From NCBI RefSeq assembly GCF_001976145.1, contig NZ_MOXD01000007.1, positions 227,996-291,995 on the forward strand: a stretch of 64,000 nucleotides of DNA, written 5' to 3'. This document shows, in pieces, positions 9,109-21,836 of this stretch. The position numbers were made by a program, and so were the translations under genes. Source of the DNA: Serratia oryzae. GTDB taxonomy: Bacteria > Pseudomonadota > Gammaproteobacteria > Enterobacterales > Enterobacteriaceae. The notes beneath the pieces are model-generated. The model was not told the DNA's origin and did no database searches. It was given only the letters and a program-made list of their open reading frames with translations. How positions within the stretch are numbered: position 1 is the first letter of the stretch; every line of letters starts with the position of its first letter.

Positions 9109-9133
9109 TCCCTACAAAGATAAAGAGGCAACG

Positions 9134-10135
9134 ATGAACAGAATCATTAACGATCCCGATCGCGTCGTGGAAGACGCCATTCAAGGCTACCTGCAAGCTC
9201 ATGCGAACTATTTTTCCGCCACTGACAATGCGCGGGTGCTCAAATACCCGGCGGCACCGATTAAAGGCAAGGTAGGGATTGTCACCGGCGGTGGCTCAGG
9301 CCATGAACCGGCGTTTTTGGGGTACATCGGCAAAAACATGCTGGATGCGGTGGCGATCGGGGAGATTTTCTCCTCCCCAACCGCCGGGGCATTTCTCGAC
9401 GCATTCAAGGCGGCCGACAGCGGCGCAGGCGTTGCCTGCCTGTATGGCAACTATGCTGGCGATAATATGAACGTCAAAATGGCGATCAAAAAGGCAACTG
9501 CGGCGGGGATGGCGGTGAAAACCGTGGTGGCGAACGACGATGTGGCGTCGGCACCCGCTAGCGAGATTGAAAAACGCCGTGGCGTGGCCGGTGAGATCCT
9601 GATGTGGAAGGTGGGCGCGGCGGCGGCGGCCCAAGGCTACGATCTGGACGGCGTGATCGGCGCAGCGCAAAAGGCCATTGATAATTGCCGCTCGATCGGT
9701 GTCGGCCTCAGCTCGTGCACCATTCCGGCGGTTGGCAAGCCGAATTTCCATATCGAAGACGGCAAGATGGAGATTGGCATAGGCCACCACGGCGAGCCGG
9801 GGATTGAAGTTTCGCCGATCCAGTCCGCCTCGGCGATGGCTGGCACGATGCTGGATTTTGTGCTTAACGATATGCCGCTCGCCAAGGGGCAGGAGGTGGT
9901 GGCGCTGGTCTCCGGGCTGGGGGCAACGCCGGTGATGGAGCTGTACATCTATTATGCCGAGATCGAAAAGCGCCTGGCTGCGCAGGGGGTGAAAGTGCAC
10001 CGCTGCTATGTCGGCAACTATTTTACCTCGTTGGAAATGATGGGGGTGACGCTGACGCTGATGAAGCTCGACGATGAGCTGAAAACCTTAGTCGACATGC
10101 CCGCTCATTCATTAGGCTTAACCCAGGTGGAGTGA
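9134..10135 (+). CDS. DhaK-type ketose kinase, substrate-binding subunit (likely erythrulose kinase)
   Basis: A 333-residue DhaK-domain protein. GGGSGHEP (52-59) is the conserved loop with the substrate-contacting histidine H57, and H219 in GHHGEPG is the histidine that holds the ketose covalently. AAAGAGG precedes the ATG. DhaK proteins bind short ketoses such as dihydroxyacetone. In erythritol and threitol pathways related kinases phosphorylate D- or L-erythrulose. The gene lies between the SDR gene and the DhaL-type gene (3 bp gap), so the two subunits should be made together. Dihydroxyacetone as substrate cannot be excluded, but two polyol dehydrogenases and an RpiB isomerase in the cluster argue for a four-carbon ketose. 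Confidence 0.82.
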   Translation: MNRIINDPDRVVEDAIQGYLQAHANYFSATDNARVLKYPAAPIKGKVGIVTGGGSGHEPAFLGYIGKNMLDAVAIGEIFSSPTAGAFLDAFKAADSGAGVACLYGNYAGDNMNVKMAIKKATAAGMAVKTVVANDDVASAPASEIEKRRGVAGEILMWKVGAAAAAQGYDLDGVIGAAQKAIDNCRSIGVGLSSCTIPAVGKPNFHIEDGKMEIGIGHHGEPGIEVSPIQSASAMAGTMLDFVLNDMPLAKGQEVVALVSGLGATPVMELYIYYAEIEKRLAAQGVKVHRCYVGNYFTSLEMMGVTLTLMKLDDELKTLVDMPAHSLGLTQVE

Positions 10136-10138
10136 ACC

Positions 10139-10795
10139 ATGGAAGAACATATTTCAACACGGCACGGCAATGAGATTGTGGCCGCTTTGGTGCGGGTGAT
10201 CGTCAGCAATCGCGAGTATCTCAGTGAGATCGACGGCGCAATTGGCGATGGCGATCACGGTATTAATATGGCGAAAGGCTTTGCCATGTGCGGCGAAGCC
10301 ATCAAGGGCCAGCCACTGACGCTGGCGCAGGCGTTTGATGCGGTTTCAGACGCGCTGATGGAAGGCATTGGCGGCTCAATGGGGCCGCTGTATGGCAGCC
10401 TGTTTATGGGCATGGCCGACAGCGTGCGTGATAAAACAGTGCTGGATAAGTGGGCTTTCCTGGCGATGTTGCAGCACGGCCTGAGTGAGCTGCAGGACAT
10501 CAGCAGCGCAGGCGTGGGCGACAAATGCCTGATGGATACGCTGATCCCGGCGATCGCGCGTTTTGAACAGGCGGTGCAGCAGGGTGAAAGCTTCAGCGCT
10601 GCCCTGGCACAGATGCAGCAGGCGGCTATCGCGGGGCGTGATTCCACGCGCGATCTGGTGGCGAAGATTGGCCGTGCCAGCCGGTTGGGCGAGCGTTCGC
10701 GCGGCGTGCTCGATGCCGGTGCGGTTTCCTGCTGCCTGCTGTTGTGCCAATTGGCCGATCGGGTGACACAAAGCTTAAATACCGTGAATGCGTGA
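10139..10795 (+). CDS. DhaL-type nucleotide-binding kinase subunit
   Basis: A 218-residue DhaL-domain protein. The magnesium/nucleotide aspartates are D32, D37 and D39 in IDGAIGDGDHG, followed by GGSMGPLYG and GRASRLGERSRGVLDAGA, all typical of DhaL. It supplies the phosphoryl group to the ketose held by the DhaK subunit. In PTS-linked systems DhaL keeps bound ADP and is re-phosphorylated by DhaM; in ATP-linked kinases DhaK and DhaL are usually one chain. Here they are separate genes and no DhaM is encoded in the cluster, so the phosphoryl donor is uncertain. Confidence 0.82.
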   Translation: MEEHISTRHGNEIVAALVRVIVSNREYLSEIDGAIGDGDHGINMAKGFAMCGEAIKGQPLTLAQAFDAVSDALMEGIGGSMGPLYGSLFMGMADSVRDKTVLDKWAFLAMLQHGLSELQDISSAGVGDKCLMDTLIPAIARFEQAVQQGESFSAALAQMQQAAIAGRDSTRDLVAKIGRASRLGERSRGVLDAGAVSCCLLLCQLADRVTQSLNTVNA

Positions 10796-10803
10796 AGGCT
10801 GTT

Positions 10804-10862
10804 CCCCTTGGCTGGCTGCACCTGGAAATCCATTGGGTATATACTGCTGTTTGACCAAGGGG
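10804..10862. promoter_or_regulatory. 9-bp inverted repeat upstream of the regulator gene
   Basis: TCCCCTTGG (10803-10811) and CCAAGGGGA (10855-10863) form an inverted repeat spanning the gap between the DhaL-type gene and the SorC-type regulator. The spacing of about 43 bp is wide for a terminator, and the enclosed TATATACT may be a -10 element, so autoregulation of the regulator is one possible reading. Confidence 0.3.
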
Positions 10863-10899
10863 ATAACCGCTCATGCTACCGTGGGGAAACGTATAACGG

Positions 10900-11862
10900 A
10901 TGGAAAAACACACAGTGACCCAGGATAACGAACTGCTGACTGAAATTGCCGTTGCCTATTATCAGGACGAAATCACTCAGGAAGAGATTGCCAAAAAATT
11001 CGGTATCTCACGTATTAAAGTTGGGCGCTTGCTCAAGCGGGCCAAAGAAGAAGGCATCGTTGAGATCACCGTGCGTTACCATCCGGTATTCAGCACCCGG
11101 CTGGAACAGCAGATGCTGGAACGTTTTCCCATCAGCCGCGCGCTGATCGCACTCGACTATCAGGACGAAGAAGAACAGCGGCGCCAGGTGGCCGCTTTGG
11201 TTTCTGGCTACCTGGCGATGTCTTTGAAAGATGATACGGTGTTGGCGGTTGGGCAAGGGCGCAACGTGGCGGCGATTGCCGATCATATTGGCAGCGTAGC
11301 GCAGAAAAACTGCAAGTTTATCTGTGGCATTGGCGGTACTCATCGCCCCGGCGATGCCATTAACGCCGATCATATCAGCCGCCGCCTGGCGAAGAAATTT
11401 GGCGGCAGCAGCGAAACGCTGTATGCCCCGGCTTATGTCGAAAATCGGGCGCTGAAAGACGCTTTTATGCAGAACGGCACCATCAAGGAAACCCTGGATC
11501 GGGCGCGTAAGGCCGACGTGGCGCTGGTGGGCATTGGCGATATGAACGAGAACAGCTACATGGTCAAGCTGGGCTGGTTCACCCCGCACGAGATTATTGA
11601 CGCCAGCCTGAATCAAGGGGTGATCGGCGATATTGCCGGTTACGACTTTTTTAATGCGCAGGGGCAGCACGTGGACACGGTGATGAACGATCGCGTCATT
11701 GGTCTAAGCATTGATGAACTGCGGCGTATCCCTTGTGTGATCGCCATCGCTTCGGAAAATACCAAAGCCTTGGCGATATTAGGCGCATTGCGCACCGGGG
11801 CGATCGATATTATCGCCACCAGCGCCCTGAATATCCGCACTATTCTTAATATGTCGCAGTAA
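10900..11862 (+). CDS. SorC-family transcriptional regulator of the polyol cluster
   Basis: A 320-residue regulator. Residues about 25-60 form a helix-turn-helix (TQEEIAKKFGISRIKVGRLL), followed by a sugar-binding domain of the SorC/DeoR type that includes VLAVGQGRNV and the closing GALRTGAIDIIATSALNIRT. EryD-type regulators of erythritol genes belong to this family. It follows the DhaL-type gene by 104 bp on the same strand and probably binds a phosphorylated intermediate of the pathway. The ribosome site before the ATG is weak, so the start is less certain than for its neighbours. The target is inferred to be the divergent region 5568-5883. Confidence 0.82.
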   Translation: MEKHTVTQDNELLTEIAVAYYQDEITQEEIAKKFGISRIKVGRLLKRAKEEGIVEITVRYHPVFSTRLEQQMLERFPISRALIALDYQDEEEQRRQVAALVSGYLAMSLKDDTVLAVGQGRNVAAIADHIGSVAQKNCKFICGIGGTHRPGDAINADHISRRLAKKFGGSSETLYAPAYVENRALKDAFMQNGTIKETLDRARKADVALVGIGDMNENSYMVKLGWFTPHEIIDASLNQGVIGDIAGYDFFNAQGQHVDTVMNDRVIGLSIDELRRIPCVIAIASENTKALAILGALRTGAIDIIATSALNIRTILNMSQ

Positions 11863-11991
11863 GCGCTGTTATTACAACTCCTCGGGCTAATTGTTCAGTG
11901 TCACATCAAGGCCTGATAAAAGGTATTAACCTGCTATGATTGGTAGCCACATTAGCTTGATTTCTTGGAATTAATCGACGCGAGAAACCGT

Positions 11992-13083
11992 ATGAAGCCT
12001 AAATCTGTCACGCTAAATGACGTTGCCGACTATGCCGGGGTGTCGTATCAAACGGTGTCACGGGTCTTAAATCGTGCTGAGCACGTTTCGGGTAAAACCC
12101 GTGCCAAGGTCGAACAGGCAATGGCTGCGCTGAATTACGTGCCAAACCGCGTCGCACAACAACTGGCAGGTAAACAGAGTTTTACGCTGGGGCTGGCGAC
12201 CACCGAACTGGCGCTGCATGCACCTTCGCAAATCGCTTCGGCAATTAAAACGCAGGCTAACCAGATGGGGTTTAACGTGGTGATCTCCATGGTGGAAGAT
12301 CTTAGCGTTCAGGCCTGTCGCTCTGCGATAAATGAGCTGTTGGCTCAGCGGGTGGATGGTTTGCTGATTAATGTGTCCCTCAGTACTGAAGATTCTCATG
12401 CGATCGTACAAGCTTGTGGTGAGGTCCCTGCGCTGTTTTTGGACGTTGACCCCGCTTCTGAGGTATCCAGCATCCTGTTTGATCCCCATGAAGGGGCTCG
12501 TCAAGGGGTCGAACATGTGGTTGCGCTTGGACATCGTGAGATTGCACTGATTACCGGGCCGTTGGTCTCGATTTCGGCGCGTTTGCGCTATCAGGGATGG
12601 CTGGCTACGCTGGCTGAGCATCAGTTGGAACCTTGCTCTGTGCTCCATGGTGATTGGAGTGCGGTTTCCGGTTATCAGCTTACCGGGCAGATTTTAAACT
12701 TGCCAAAACACCCTACGGCGATATTGGTGGCAAACGATCAAATGGCGCTGGGCGTGCTGCGTGCGTTGCAGGAGTATGGGTTGCAGATTCCGGCACAGGT
12801 GTCGGTAGTGGGTTACGATGATACTGAAGACAGTGCTTGTTATTACCCGCCGTTGACCACCATTAAGCAGGATTTTCGCATGTTGGGGCAGGAGAGTGTT
12901 AAGCACCTGGTTCAATGTCTGGAAGGGCGGAATAGGCCTCAGGCGGGTTCTTTGCGTTTGGCTACCCGCCTGGTGCAACGGCATACCACAGCGGCAGTGT
13001 ATCAAGAAAAGGTACAGCTGCAATGCTTATCCCAGGAATTATTGCGTATCGCCCGCCAACTCTCCGCACTCGAAGCGAAATAG
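11992..13083 (+). CDS. lacI: lactose operon repressor
   Basis: This 363-residue LacI is colinear with E. coli LacI (360). The DNA-reading helix YQTVSRVLN, the hinge YVPNRVAQQLAGK, the core GVEHVVALGH, GDWSA, ILVANDQMALG and VVGYDDTEDSACYYPPLTT are all kept. The C-terminal leucine heptads (LSQELLRIARQLSALEAK) that make the tetramer are also present. The start at 11992 (MKPKSVTLNDVADYAG) matches the family; a TTG 27 bases upstream was rejected. It is transcribed towards lacZ with a 141-bp gap. Retaining the tetramer tail and O2 implies looping repression is possible. Confidence 0.96.
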   Translation: MKPKSVTLNDVADYAGVSYQTVSRVLNRAEHVSGKTRAKVEQAMAALNYVPNRVAQQLAGKQSFTLGLATTELALHAPSQIASAIKTQANQMGFNVVISMVEDLSVQACRSAINELLAQRVDGLLINVSLSTEDSHAIVQACGEVPALFLDVDPASEVSSILFDPHEGARQGVEHVVALGHREIALITGPLVSISARLRYQGWLATLAEHQLEPCSVLHGDWSAVSGYQLTGQILNLPKHPTAILVANDQMALGVLRALQEYGLQIPAQVSVVGYDDTEDSACYYPPLTTIKQDFRMLGQESVKHLVQCLEGRNRPQAGSLRLATRLVQRHTTAAVYQEKVQLQCLSQELLRIARQLSALEAK

Positions 13084-13093
13084 CCACCAAAGT

Positions 13094-13116
13094 GAAGGAT
13101 CGGTGCTGATCCCTTC
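13094..13116 (+). terminator. hairpin after lacI
   Basis: GAAGGATC (13094-13101) pairs with GATCCCTTC (13108-13116) with one bulged base, 10 bases after the lacI stop. No T-run follows, so termination would be inefficient. It occupies the place where E. coli has operator O3. Confidence 0.4.
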
Positions 13117-13124
13117 GCTGAATT

Positions 13125-13140
13125 TGTGACTGACCTCGCT
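13125..13140 (+). promoter_or_regulatory. CRP site of the lac promoter
   Basis: TGTGA, six bases, TCGCT corresponds to the E. coli lac CRP site (TGTGA-N6-TCACT). Its centre lies 60.5 bp before the inferred transcription start at 13193, one base closer than in E. coli, matching the one-base shorter promoter spacer. Confidence 0.8.
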
Positions 13141-13157
13141 TTCTCAGGGATATTTGC

Positions 13158-13186
13158 TTTACACCTCTATGCGTGTTGTTCATGTT
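13158..13186 (+). promoter_or_regulatory. lac promoter
   Basis: The -35 TTTACA (13158-13163) and -10 CATGTT (13181-13186) are separated by 17 bp. E. coli has TTTACA and TATGTT with 18 bp. The start site is inferred at the first A of O1 (13193). The weak -10 is consistent with dependence on CRP. Confidence 0.85.
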
Positions 13187-13192
13187 ACCACT

Positions 13193-16317
<3,125 letters not shown>

Positions 16318-16318
16318 C

Positions 16319-16446
16319 ATTAACTCGCCATACTTCAAGTTGCTTGGGTGTTGGCTGCCCTCACTCACCCCAGTCACTTACCTGAGTAAGCTCCTGGGGC
16401 TTCCTTCGGTTGCTGCCTACAAGCAACTCGAATTATTTTGGGAATA
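16319..16446. repeat. ERIC element between lacZ and lacY
   Basis: A 128-bp ERIC copy: CATACTTCAAGTTGC, then TCACTCACCCCAGTCACTTA, AAGCTCCTGGGG, and GCAACTCGAATTATTT at the end. Its outer GTATA ends have diverged. It lies entirely in the lacZ-lacY gap and must be transcribed as part of the operon mRNA. Confidence 0.93.
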
Positions 16447-16483
16447 ACTCAAAACGCGTCTGGGTTTTGCACAAGGAATTCGC

Positions 16484-17746
16484 ATGTACTATTTAAAAAA
16501 TACTAATTTTTGGATGTTTGGGCTGTTTTTCTTCTTCTACTTTTTTATCATGGGGGCCTATTTCCCGTTTTTCCCTATCTGGCTGCATAGCATTAATCAG
16601 ATCAGCAAAAGTGATGCCGGGATTATCTTTGCCAGCATCTCCTTCTTCTCATTACTGTTTCAACCGATATTTGGTTTACTGTCAGATAAGCTGGGGCTGA
16701 GAAAACACTTATTGTGGATTATCACCGGGATGCTGGTGTTATTTGCACCGTTCTTTATCTATGTTTTTGGCCCTCTCTTACGCACTAATATTGTTTTAGG
16801 CTCTATTGTGGGTGGGATTTATCTTGGCTTTATTTATAACGGCGGCGCGCCAGCCATTGAGGCGTATATAGAGAAAGTGAGCCGTCGTAGTTCGTTTGAG
16901 TTTGGCCGTGCACGCTTATTTGGCTGCATCGGCTGGGCGTTGTGTGCTTCGGTGGCTGGCATTATGTTCACCATCAACAATGAATTTGTATTCTGGCTTG
17001 GCTCTGGCTGTGCCTTGGTACTGGCGCTCCTGCTACTGATTGCTAAACCTGAAGCGGGGAACTCTGCACAGATTGCAGATAAGTTGGGGGCTAACAGTAA
17101 ACCGTTTAATTTACGCCTGGCGTTCGAATTACTCAAAGACGCTAAGCTGTGGTTTTTAGCCCTGTATGTGGTGGGTGTTTCCTGTACCTATGAAGTGTTT
17201 GATCAGCAGTTCGCCAACTTCTTTATTTCGTTCTTCTCTTCAGCCGATCAGGGCACGCGTGTTTTTGGCTATGTCACTACCATGGGTGAATTGCTGAATG
17301 CATTAATCATGTTTTTTGCTCCGCTGATTGTGAATCGTATCGGCGGCAAAAATGCGCTGCTGCTGGCAGGGTTAATCATGTCGATACGCATTATTGGTTC
17401 TTCATTTGCCTCTACGCCGTTAGAAGTGGTGGTTCTGAAAACCTTGCATATGTTTGAGGTTCCATTCCTGATCGTTGGCTGTTTTAAATATATTACCTCG
17501 GTATTTGAGGTGCGCTTCTCTGCCACGATTTATCTGGTTTGCTTCTGCTTCTTTAAACAATTAGCGATTATGTTTATGTCGGTCTTTGTCGGGAACCTGT
17601 ATGAAAAAATTGGTTTCCACGGTGCCTACCTTATTCTGGGGCTTATTGCGCTGACGTTTACGCTGATATCACTTTTCACGCTGTCGGGGCGCGGGCCGCT
17701 GTCGGCTTTTAAACGTGAGCCTGATGCGGTAAGGAATATGGCGTAA
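16484..17746 (+). CDS. lacY: lactose permease
   Basis: A 420-residue proton/lactose symporter of the inner membrane, nearly colinear with E. coli LacY (417); the first 35 residues are almost identical. The sugar-binding glutamate in IEAYIEKV and arginine in FGRARLFGC are kept, as are Glu in MGELLNA, Arg in SIRIIG and the His and Glu of [10 protein letters not shown] used in proton coupling. AAGGAATT precedes the ATG. Twelve membrane segments are expected. The stop overlaps or closely precedes lacA. The only unusual point is the ERIC element just upstream. Confidence 0.97.
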   Translation: MYYLKNTNFWMFGLFFFFYFFIMGAYFPFFPIWLHSINQISKSDAGIIFASISFFSLLFQPIFGLLSDKLGLRKHLLWIITGMLVLFAPFFIYVFGPLLRTNIVLGSIVGGIYLGFIYNGGAPAIEAYIEKVSRRSSFEFGRARLFGCIGWALCASVAGIMFTINNEFVFWLGSGCALVLALLLLIAKPEAGNSAQIADKLGANSKPFNLRLAFELLKDAKLWFLALYVVGVSCTYEVFDQQFANFFISFFSSADQGTRVFGYVTTMGELLNALIMFFAPLIVNRIGGKNALLLAGLIMSIRIIGSSFASTPLEVVVLKTLHMFEVPFLIVGCFKYITSVFEVRFSATIYLVCFCFFKQLAIMFMSVFVGNLYEKIGFHGAYLILGLIALTFTLISLFTLSGRGPLSAFKREPDAVRNMA

Positions 17747-17766
17747 TGAACAGCAAGGAAAACGCG

Positions 17767-18387
17767 ATGATGCAGCGGGAAAGATTAGCCAGTGGGTATT
17801 TATACACTGATATGGATGAAAGCATGGCGGAAGAGCGCCTGCGCGGAAAAGAATTAGTCTACGACTTTAATCATACGCGCCCTTCAGAGCAGGCAAAGCG
17901 TGAGGCGCTGATCCGTCGGCTGATGGGGAAAATCGGCAAAAACTTTTGGATTGAGCCGCCACTGCATGTTGCCTATGGCAGCCAGATCGCGATCGGGGAT
18001 AACTTTTACGCCAACTTTAATCTGGTTGTGGTGGATGACGGTAAAGTGCTGATTGGCGACAATGTGATGATTGCGCCGAATGTCACAATCTCCACCACCG
18101 GGCACCCGGTGGATCCAACGGTGCGTATTACCGGGCAGCAGTTTTCTTTGGCCGTAACGATTGAGGATAACGTCTGGATTGGCAGCGGGGCGATCATTAA
18201 TCCCGGCGTTACCATCGGCCGTAATAGCGTGATTGGTGCTGGCAGCGTGGTGACCAAGGATGTGCCCTGTGATGTGGTCGCTGCGGGCGTTCCCTGCCGC
18301 GTACTAAGATCCATCGGCGAGCGCGACCGGATTTTCTACCATAAAGGGCGGCGTTTCGCAGATATTCCAGTAGAAACAGCAAAATAG
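17767..18387 (+). CDS. lacA: galactoside O-acetyltransferase
   Basis: About 206 residues of left-handed beta-helix hexapeptide acetyltransferase, matching E. coli LacA (RLRGKELVYDFNH, YANFNLVVVDDG, catalytic His in STTGHPVDP, NPGVTIGRNSVIGAGS, AAGVPCRVLR). It acetylates galactosides from acetyl-CoA in the cytoplasm. The start at 17767 has AAGGAA at 17755-17760 and aligns with the E. coli N-terminus. An ATG at 17746 overlapping the lacY stop, with AAGGA 10 bases before it, is an alternative that adds seven residues. It ends the lac operon. Confidence 0.93.
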   Translation: MMQRERLASGYLYTDMDESMAEERLRGKELVYDFNHTRPSEQAKREALIRRLMGKIGKNFWIEPPLHVAYGSQIAIGDNFYANFNLVVVDDGKVLIGDNVMIAPNVTISTTGHPVDPTVRITGQQFSLAVTIEDNVWIGSGAIINPGVTIGRNSVIGAGSVVTKDVPCDVVAAGVPCRVLRSIGERDRIFYHKGRRFADIPVETAK

Positions 18388-18573
18388 CTTTTTTTCGTGT
18401 ATTGATGCGTTCACTTGTTGATTTTTCGTCCAATGAAATGCCTTTTTAACTTTTATTTGCGAGTTTCGATCAAGGTTATGGCACGGTTCAAAGTTTGTGA
18501 CGATTCTCTCACTATACTGGTTCGGCATTAACGTCTTACCTCAACATAAAAGCAGCAAGTAAAGGAACCCACA

Positions 18574-20853
18574 ATGGACGAACAGCTCAAACAGAGTGCT
18601 CTTGATTTCCATCAGTTTCCTGTCCCAGGGAAGATCCAGGTATCACCCACTAAACCGCTGGCAACGCAGCGCGATCTGGCCTTGGCTTATTCGCCGGGCG
18701 TCGCTGCGCCTTGTCTGGAAATTGCGGCCGATCCGCTCGCTGCCTACAAATATACCGCGCGTGGCAATTTGGTGGCGGTGATCTCCAACGGCACTGCGGT
18801 GCTGGGCTTGGGCAATATCGGGGCGCTGGCGGGTAAGCCGGTGATGGAAGGTAAAGGCGTTCTGTTTAAGAAGTTTTCCGGTATTGACGTGTTCGATATC
18901 GAAGTTGATGAGCATGACCCTGACAAACTGATCGACATCATTGCTGCGCTTGAGCCGACTTTCGGTGGGATTAATCTGGAAGATATTAAAGCGCCAGAAT
19001 GTTTCTACATTGAGAAAAAACTGCGTGAACGCATGAAGATCCCAGTGTTCCACGACGATCAGCACGGCACCGCGATCATCACGACTGCCGCAGCGCTGAA
19101 CGGCCTGCGGGTGGTGAAAAAGAATATTTCCGACGTGCGGCTGGTGGTTTCCGGCGCGGGGGCGGCGTCGATCGCCTGCCTGAACCTGCTGGTGGCGCTG
19201 GGGTTGCGCAAGCAGAACATTACCGTTTGTGATTCCAAAGGGGTGATCTACAAAGGTCGTGACGCCCATATGGAAGAAACCAAGGCGGCTTATGCGATCG
19301 AAGACAACGGCCAGCGCACGCTCGGGGACGCCATTCCGAATGCCGATATGTTCCTCGGCTGTTCCGGCCCTGGCGTGTTGACGCCAGAGATGGTGAAAAC
19401 CATGGCCAGAGATCCGCTGATCATGGCGTTGGCTAATCCGGAACCGGAAATTCTGCCGCCGTTGGCCAAAGCGGTGCGCCCGGATGCGATTATCTGTACC
19501 GGCCGCTCTGACTACCCGAACCAGGTTAACAACGTGCTGTGTTTCCCGTTCATCTTCCGCGGTGCGCTGGACGTGGGCGCGACCACGATCAACGAAGAGA
19601 TGAAGCTGGCCTGTGTGCACGCGATCGCCGATCTGGCACTGGCTGAACAGAGCGATGTGGTGGCTTCGGCCTATGGCGGCCAGGATCTCTCCTTCGGCCC
19701 GGAATACATCATTCCAAAACCTTTCGATCCGCGCCTGATTGTGAAAATCGCTCCGGCGGTGGCTAAGGCGGCGATGGACTCCGGCGTGGCGACGCGCCCG
19801 ATCGAAGATTTTGATGCCTACGTCGAAAAACTGACCGAGTTTGTCTACAAAACCAACCTGTTTATGAAGCCGATCTTCTCTCAGGCGAAGAAAGAGGTGA
19901 AACGCGTCGTGCTGGCGGAAGGGGAAGAGGAGCGCGTGCTGCACGCCACACAGGAGTTGGTATCGCAGGGGCTGGCGTATCCGATCCTGGTTGGCCGCCC
20001 GAGCGTGATCGAAAAACGCCTGAAGCATCTGGGTTTGCAACTGACGCCGGGCAAGGATTTCGAAGTGGTGAACAACGAATCCGATCCGCGCTTTAAGGCA
20101 TACTGGGGCGAGTATTACCAGATTATGAAGCGTCGTGGCGTTTCGCAGGAGCAGGCACGCCGTGCGGTGATCGGCAACCCGACGCTGATTGCTGCCATTA
20201 TGCTGCATCGTGGTGAAGCCGATGCCATGATTTGTGGCACCATCGGCAGCTATCATGAGCATTATGAGGTGGTTGAGAAGGTGTTAGGCTTCCGCAAAGG
20301 AGCGCACGTCGCTGGGGCAATGAACGCATTGCTGTTGCCGAGCGGCAATACCTTTATCGCTGATACCTACGTCAACGATGATCCAACGCCGGAGCAACTG
20401 GCCGAAATCACGCTGATGGCCGCGCATACCGTGCGCCGTTTCGGCATCGAACCTAAGGTGGCGCTGCTGTCCCATTCCAGCTTTGGTTCTTCCGACAGCC
20501 CGGCGGCACGCAAGATGCGTAAAACGCTGGAATTGGTCAATCAGATGGCACCGGAACTGGAGATTGACGGTGAAATGCACGGAGATGCGGCGCTGGTGGA
20601 AAGCATTCGTCACGATCTGATGCCGGACAGCCCGCTGAAAGGCTCTGCCAACGTGCTGATTATGCCGAATATGGAAGCGGCGCGTATCAGCTACAACCTG
20701 CTGCGGGTGTCTTCTTCTGAAGGGGTGACCGTAGGGCCGGTGCTGATGGGCGTTGCCAAACCGGTTCACATTCTGACACCGATCGCATCCGTGCGCCGCA
20801 TCGTCAACATGGTAGCGCTGGCGGTGGTGGAAGCGCAGACCGAGCCGTTATAA
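18574..20853 (+). CDS. maeB: NADP-dependent malic enzyme with phosphotransacetylase-like domain
   Basis: A 759-residue protein of the MaeB type. Residues 1 to about 430 form the malic enzyme ([37 protein letters not shown] and the nucleotide loop [13 protein letters not shown]). Residues about 430-759 form a phosphotransacetylase-like regulatory domain. It converts malate to pyruvate and CO2 with NADPH formation. AAAGGAACC precedes the ATG. A TATACT at 18513-18518 may be its -10. In E. coli maeB is divergent from talA and adjacent to it; here the orientation is kept, but the intervening sugar loci separate them. Confidence 0.96.
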   Translation: MDEQLKQSALDFHQFPVPGKIQVSPTKPLATQRDLALAYSPGVAAPCLEIAADPLAAYKYTARGNLVAVISNGTAVLGLGNIGALAGKPVMEGKGVLFKKFSGIDVFDIEVDEHDPDKLIDIIAALEPTFGGINLEDIKAPECFYIEKKLRERMKIPVFHDDQHGTAIITTAAALNGLRVVKKNISDVRLVVSGAGAASIACLNLLVALGLRKQNITVCDSKGVIYKGRDAHMEETKAAYAIEDNGQRTLGDAIPNADMFLGCSGPGVLTPEMVKTMARDPLIMALANPEPEILPPLAKAVRPDAIICTGRSDYPNQVNNVLCFPFIFRGALDVGATTINEEMKLACVHAIADLALAEQSDVVASAYGGQDLSFGPEYIIPKPFDPRLIVKIAPAVAKAAMDSGVATRPIEDFDAYVEKLTEFVYKTNLFMKPIFSQAKKEVKRVVLAEGEEERVLHATQELVSQGLAYPILVGRPSVIEKRLKHLGLQLTPGKDFEVVNNESDPRFKAYWGEYYQIMKRRGVSQEQARRAVIGNPTLIAAIMLHRGEADAMICGTIGSYHEHYEVVEKVLGFRKGAHVAGAMNALLLPSGNTFIADTYVNDDPTPEQLAEITLMAAHTVRRFGIEPKVALLSHSSFGSSDSPAARKMRKTLELVNQMAPELEIDGEMHGDAALVESIRHDLMPDSPLKGSANVLIMPNMEAARISYNLLRVSSSEGVTVGPVLMGVAKPVHILTPIASVRRIVNMVALAVVEAQTEPL

Positions 20854-20862
20854 CGTCTTGAT

Positions 20863-20899
20863 AAACGCCCCCTGTTGCTGCAGCAGGGGGCGTTTTTTT
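20863..20899. terminator. bidirectional terminator between maeB and mmuM
   Basis: AAACGCCCCCTG (20863-20874) and CAGGGGGCGTTT (20884-20895) form a perfect 12-bp stem followed by a T-run on the plus strand, with an A-run on the left for the opposite direction. It serves convergent maeB and mmuM. Confidence 0.92.
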
Positions 20900-21836
20900 A
20901 CGCTTTGCAGCGCTCGGCAATCGCCTGAATATCCGCAGGCGTGGTCCGGCAGCAGCCGCCTATCAGGCGTGCACCGCTGCGCTGCCAGTCTGCGATCTGG
21001 TTGATCAGATGATGCGGATCGTTGCCGCAAGGGTGCCAGGTTTTGCTCACCGCATCGTAGTGTTCACCGGAATTAGGATAAACCAGCAGCGGTTTATCGC
21101 TCAGCGCGGCAAACTGCTGCAAAGCCGGAGTAACGTTTTCCAGCGCAATACAGTTGATCCCAATAGCCAGTACCTGTGGGTTACCCTGCAGCGCGGCGAT
21201 CGCTTCAGCCAGCGGCGTACCGTCGCTCAGATGCTGGCTATCACGCAATGTGAACGAGAACCAGGCGCCTAAATGCGGGAACTGCTGCAACAGTGCCAAC
21301 AACGCCTGCAACTCGGTGAAAGAGGGCAGGGTTTCACAGGCCAGCAGATCAACCCCGGCGGCCGCTAAGGCTGCAATACGCGGGCGATGAAATGCGATCA
21401 TCTCTTCCTGCGGCAAACGGTAATCCCCACGATACTCAGAGCCATCGGCCAGATAGGCACCGTAAGGGCCGACGGAACCGGCGACCAGTAAGGGGGCAGC
21501 CTGCGGGTGCGTGGCCAGATAATCCGCACGCGCCTGCTGCGCCAACTGCACGCTTTTAGCGATCAGCGCGAGCGATTGCTGCTCATCAAGCCCGCGGCGC
21601 AGAAAACCCTGTGGCGTCGCCTGATAGCTGGCGGTGATGGCGCACTGTGCCCCGGCGTTAAAATAGTCCAGATGAACGTGATAAATCAGTTGCGGGTTTT
21701 CGATCAGCACCTTGGCTGACCACAGCGGATCGGTAAGATCGCAGCCACGCGCTTCTAGCTCGGTAGCCAAAGCACCGTCCAGAATCAAGGTGCGGTTATC
21801 TGCCAGCAGAGGGGCGATAGGGTTATTAACCGACAT
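20898..21836 (-). CDS. mmuM: homocysteine S-methyltransferase
   Basis: A 312-residue zinc methyltransferase (E. coli MmuM has 310). It uses S-methylmethionine to methylate homocysteine, giving two methionines. [15 protein letters not shown] opens the barrel, and the zinc cysteines are in INCIAL and in GGCCRTTP near the end. The start at 21836 ([11 protein letters not shown]) has GGAGA before it; the longer frame to 21875 runs deep into mmuP and was rejected. It overlaps the end of mmuP by 11 bp, indicating translational coupling. Control is expected from the MetJ boxes ahead of mmuP. Confidence 0.94.
   Translation of the reverse strand: MSVNNPIAPLLADNRTLILDGALATELEARGCDLTDPLWSAKVLIENPQLIYHVHLDYFNAGAQCAITASYQATPQGFLRRGLDEQQSLALIAKSVQLAQQARADYLATHPQAAPLLVAGSVGPYGAYLADGSEYRGDYRLPQEEMIAFHRPRIAALAAAGVDLLACETLPSFTELQALLALLQQFPHLGAWFSFTLRDSQHLSDGTPLAEAIAALQGNPQVLAIGINCIALENVTPALQQFAALSDKPLLVYPNSGEHYDAVSKTWHPCGNDPHHLINQIADWQRSGARLIGGCCRTTPADIQAIAERCKA

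Noticed and set aside
13101..13121. lac operator O3 at the expected distance upstream of O1
   Set aside because: The sequence there does not resemble O3; it forms a hairpin instead.
18643..20262. 539-codon minus-strand open frame opposite maeB
   Set aside because: Shadow of a GC-rich gene; the composition is Arg/His/Gln-rich nonsense, and maeB is unmistakable on the other strand.
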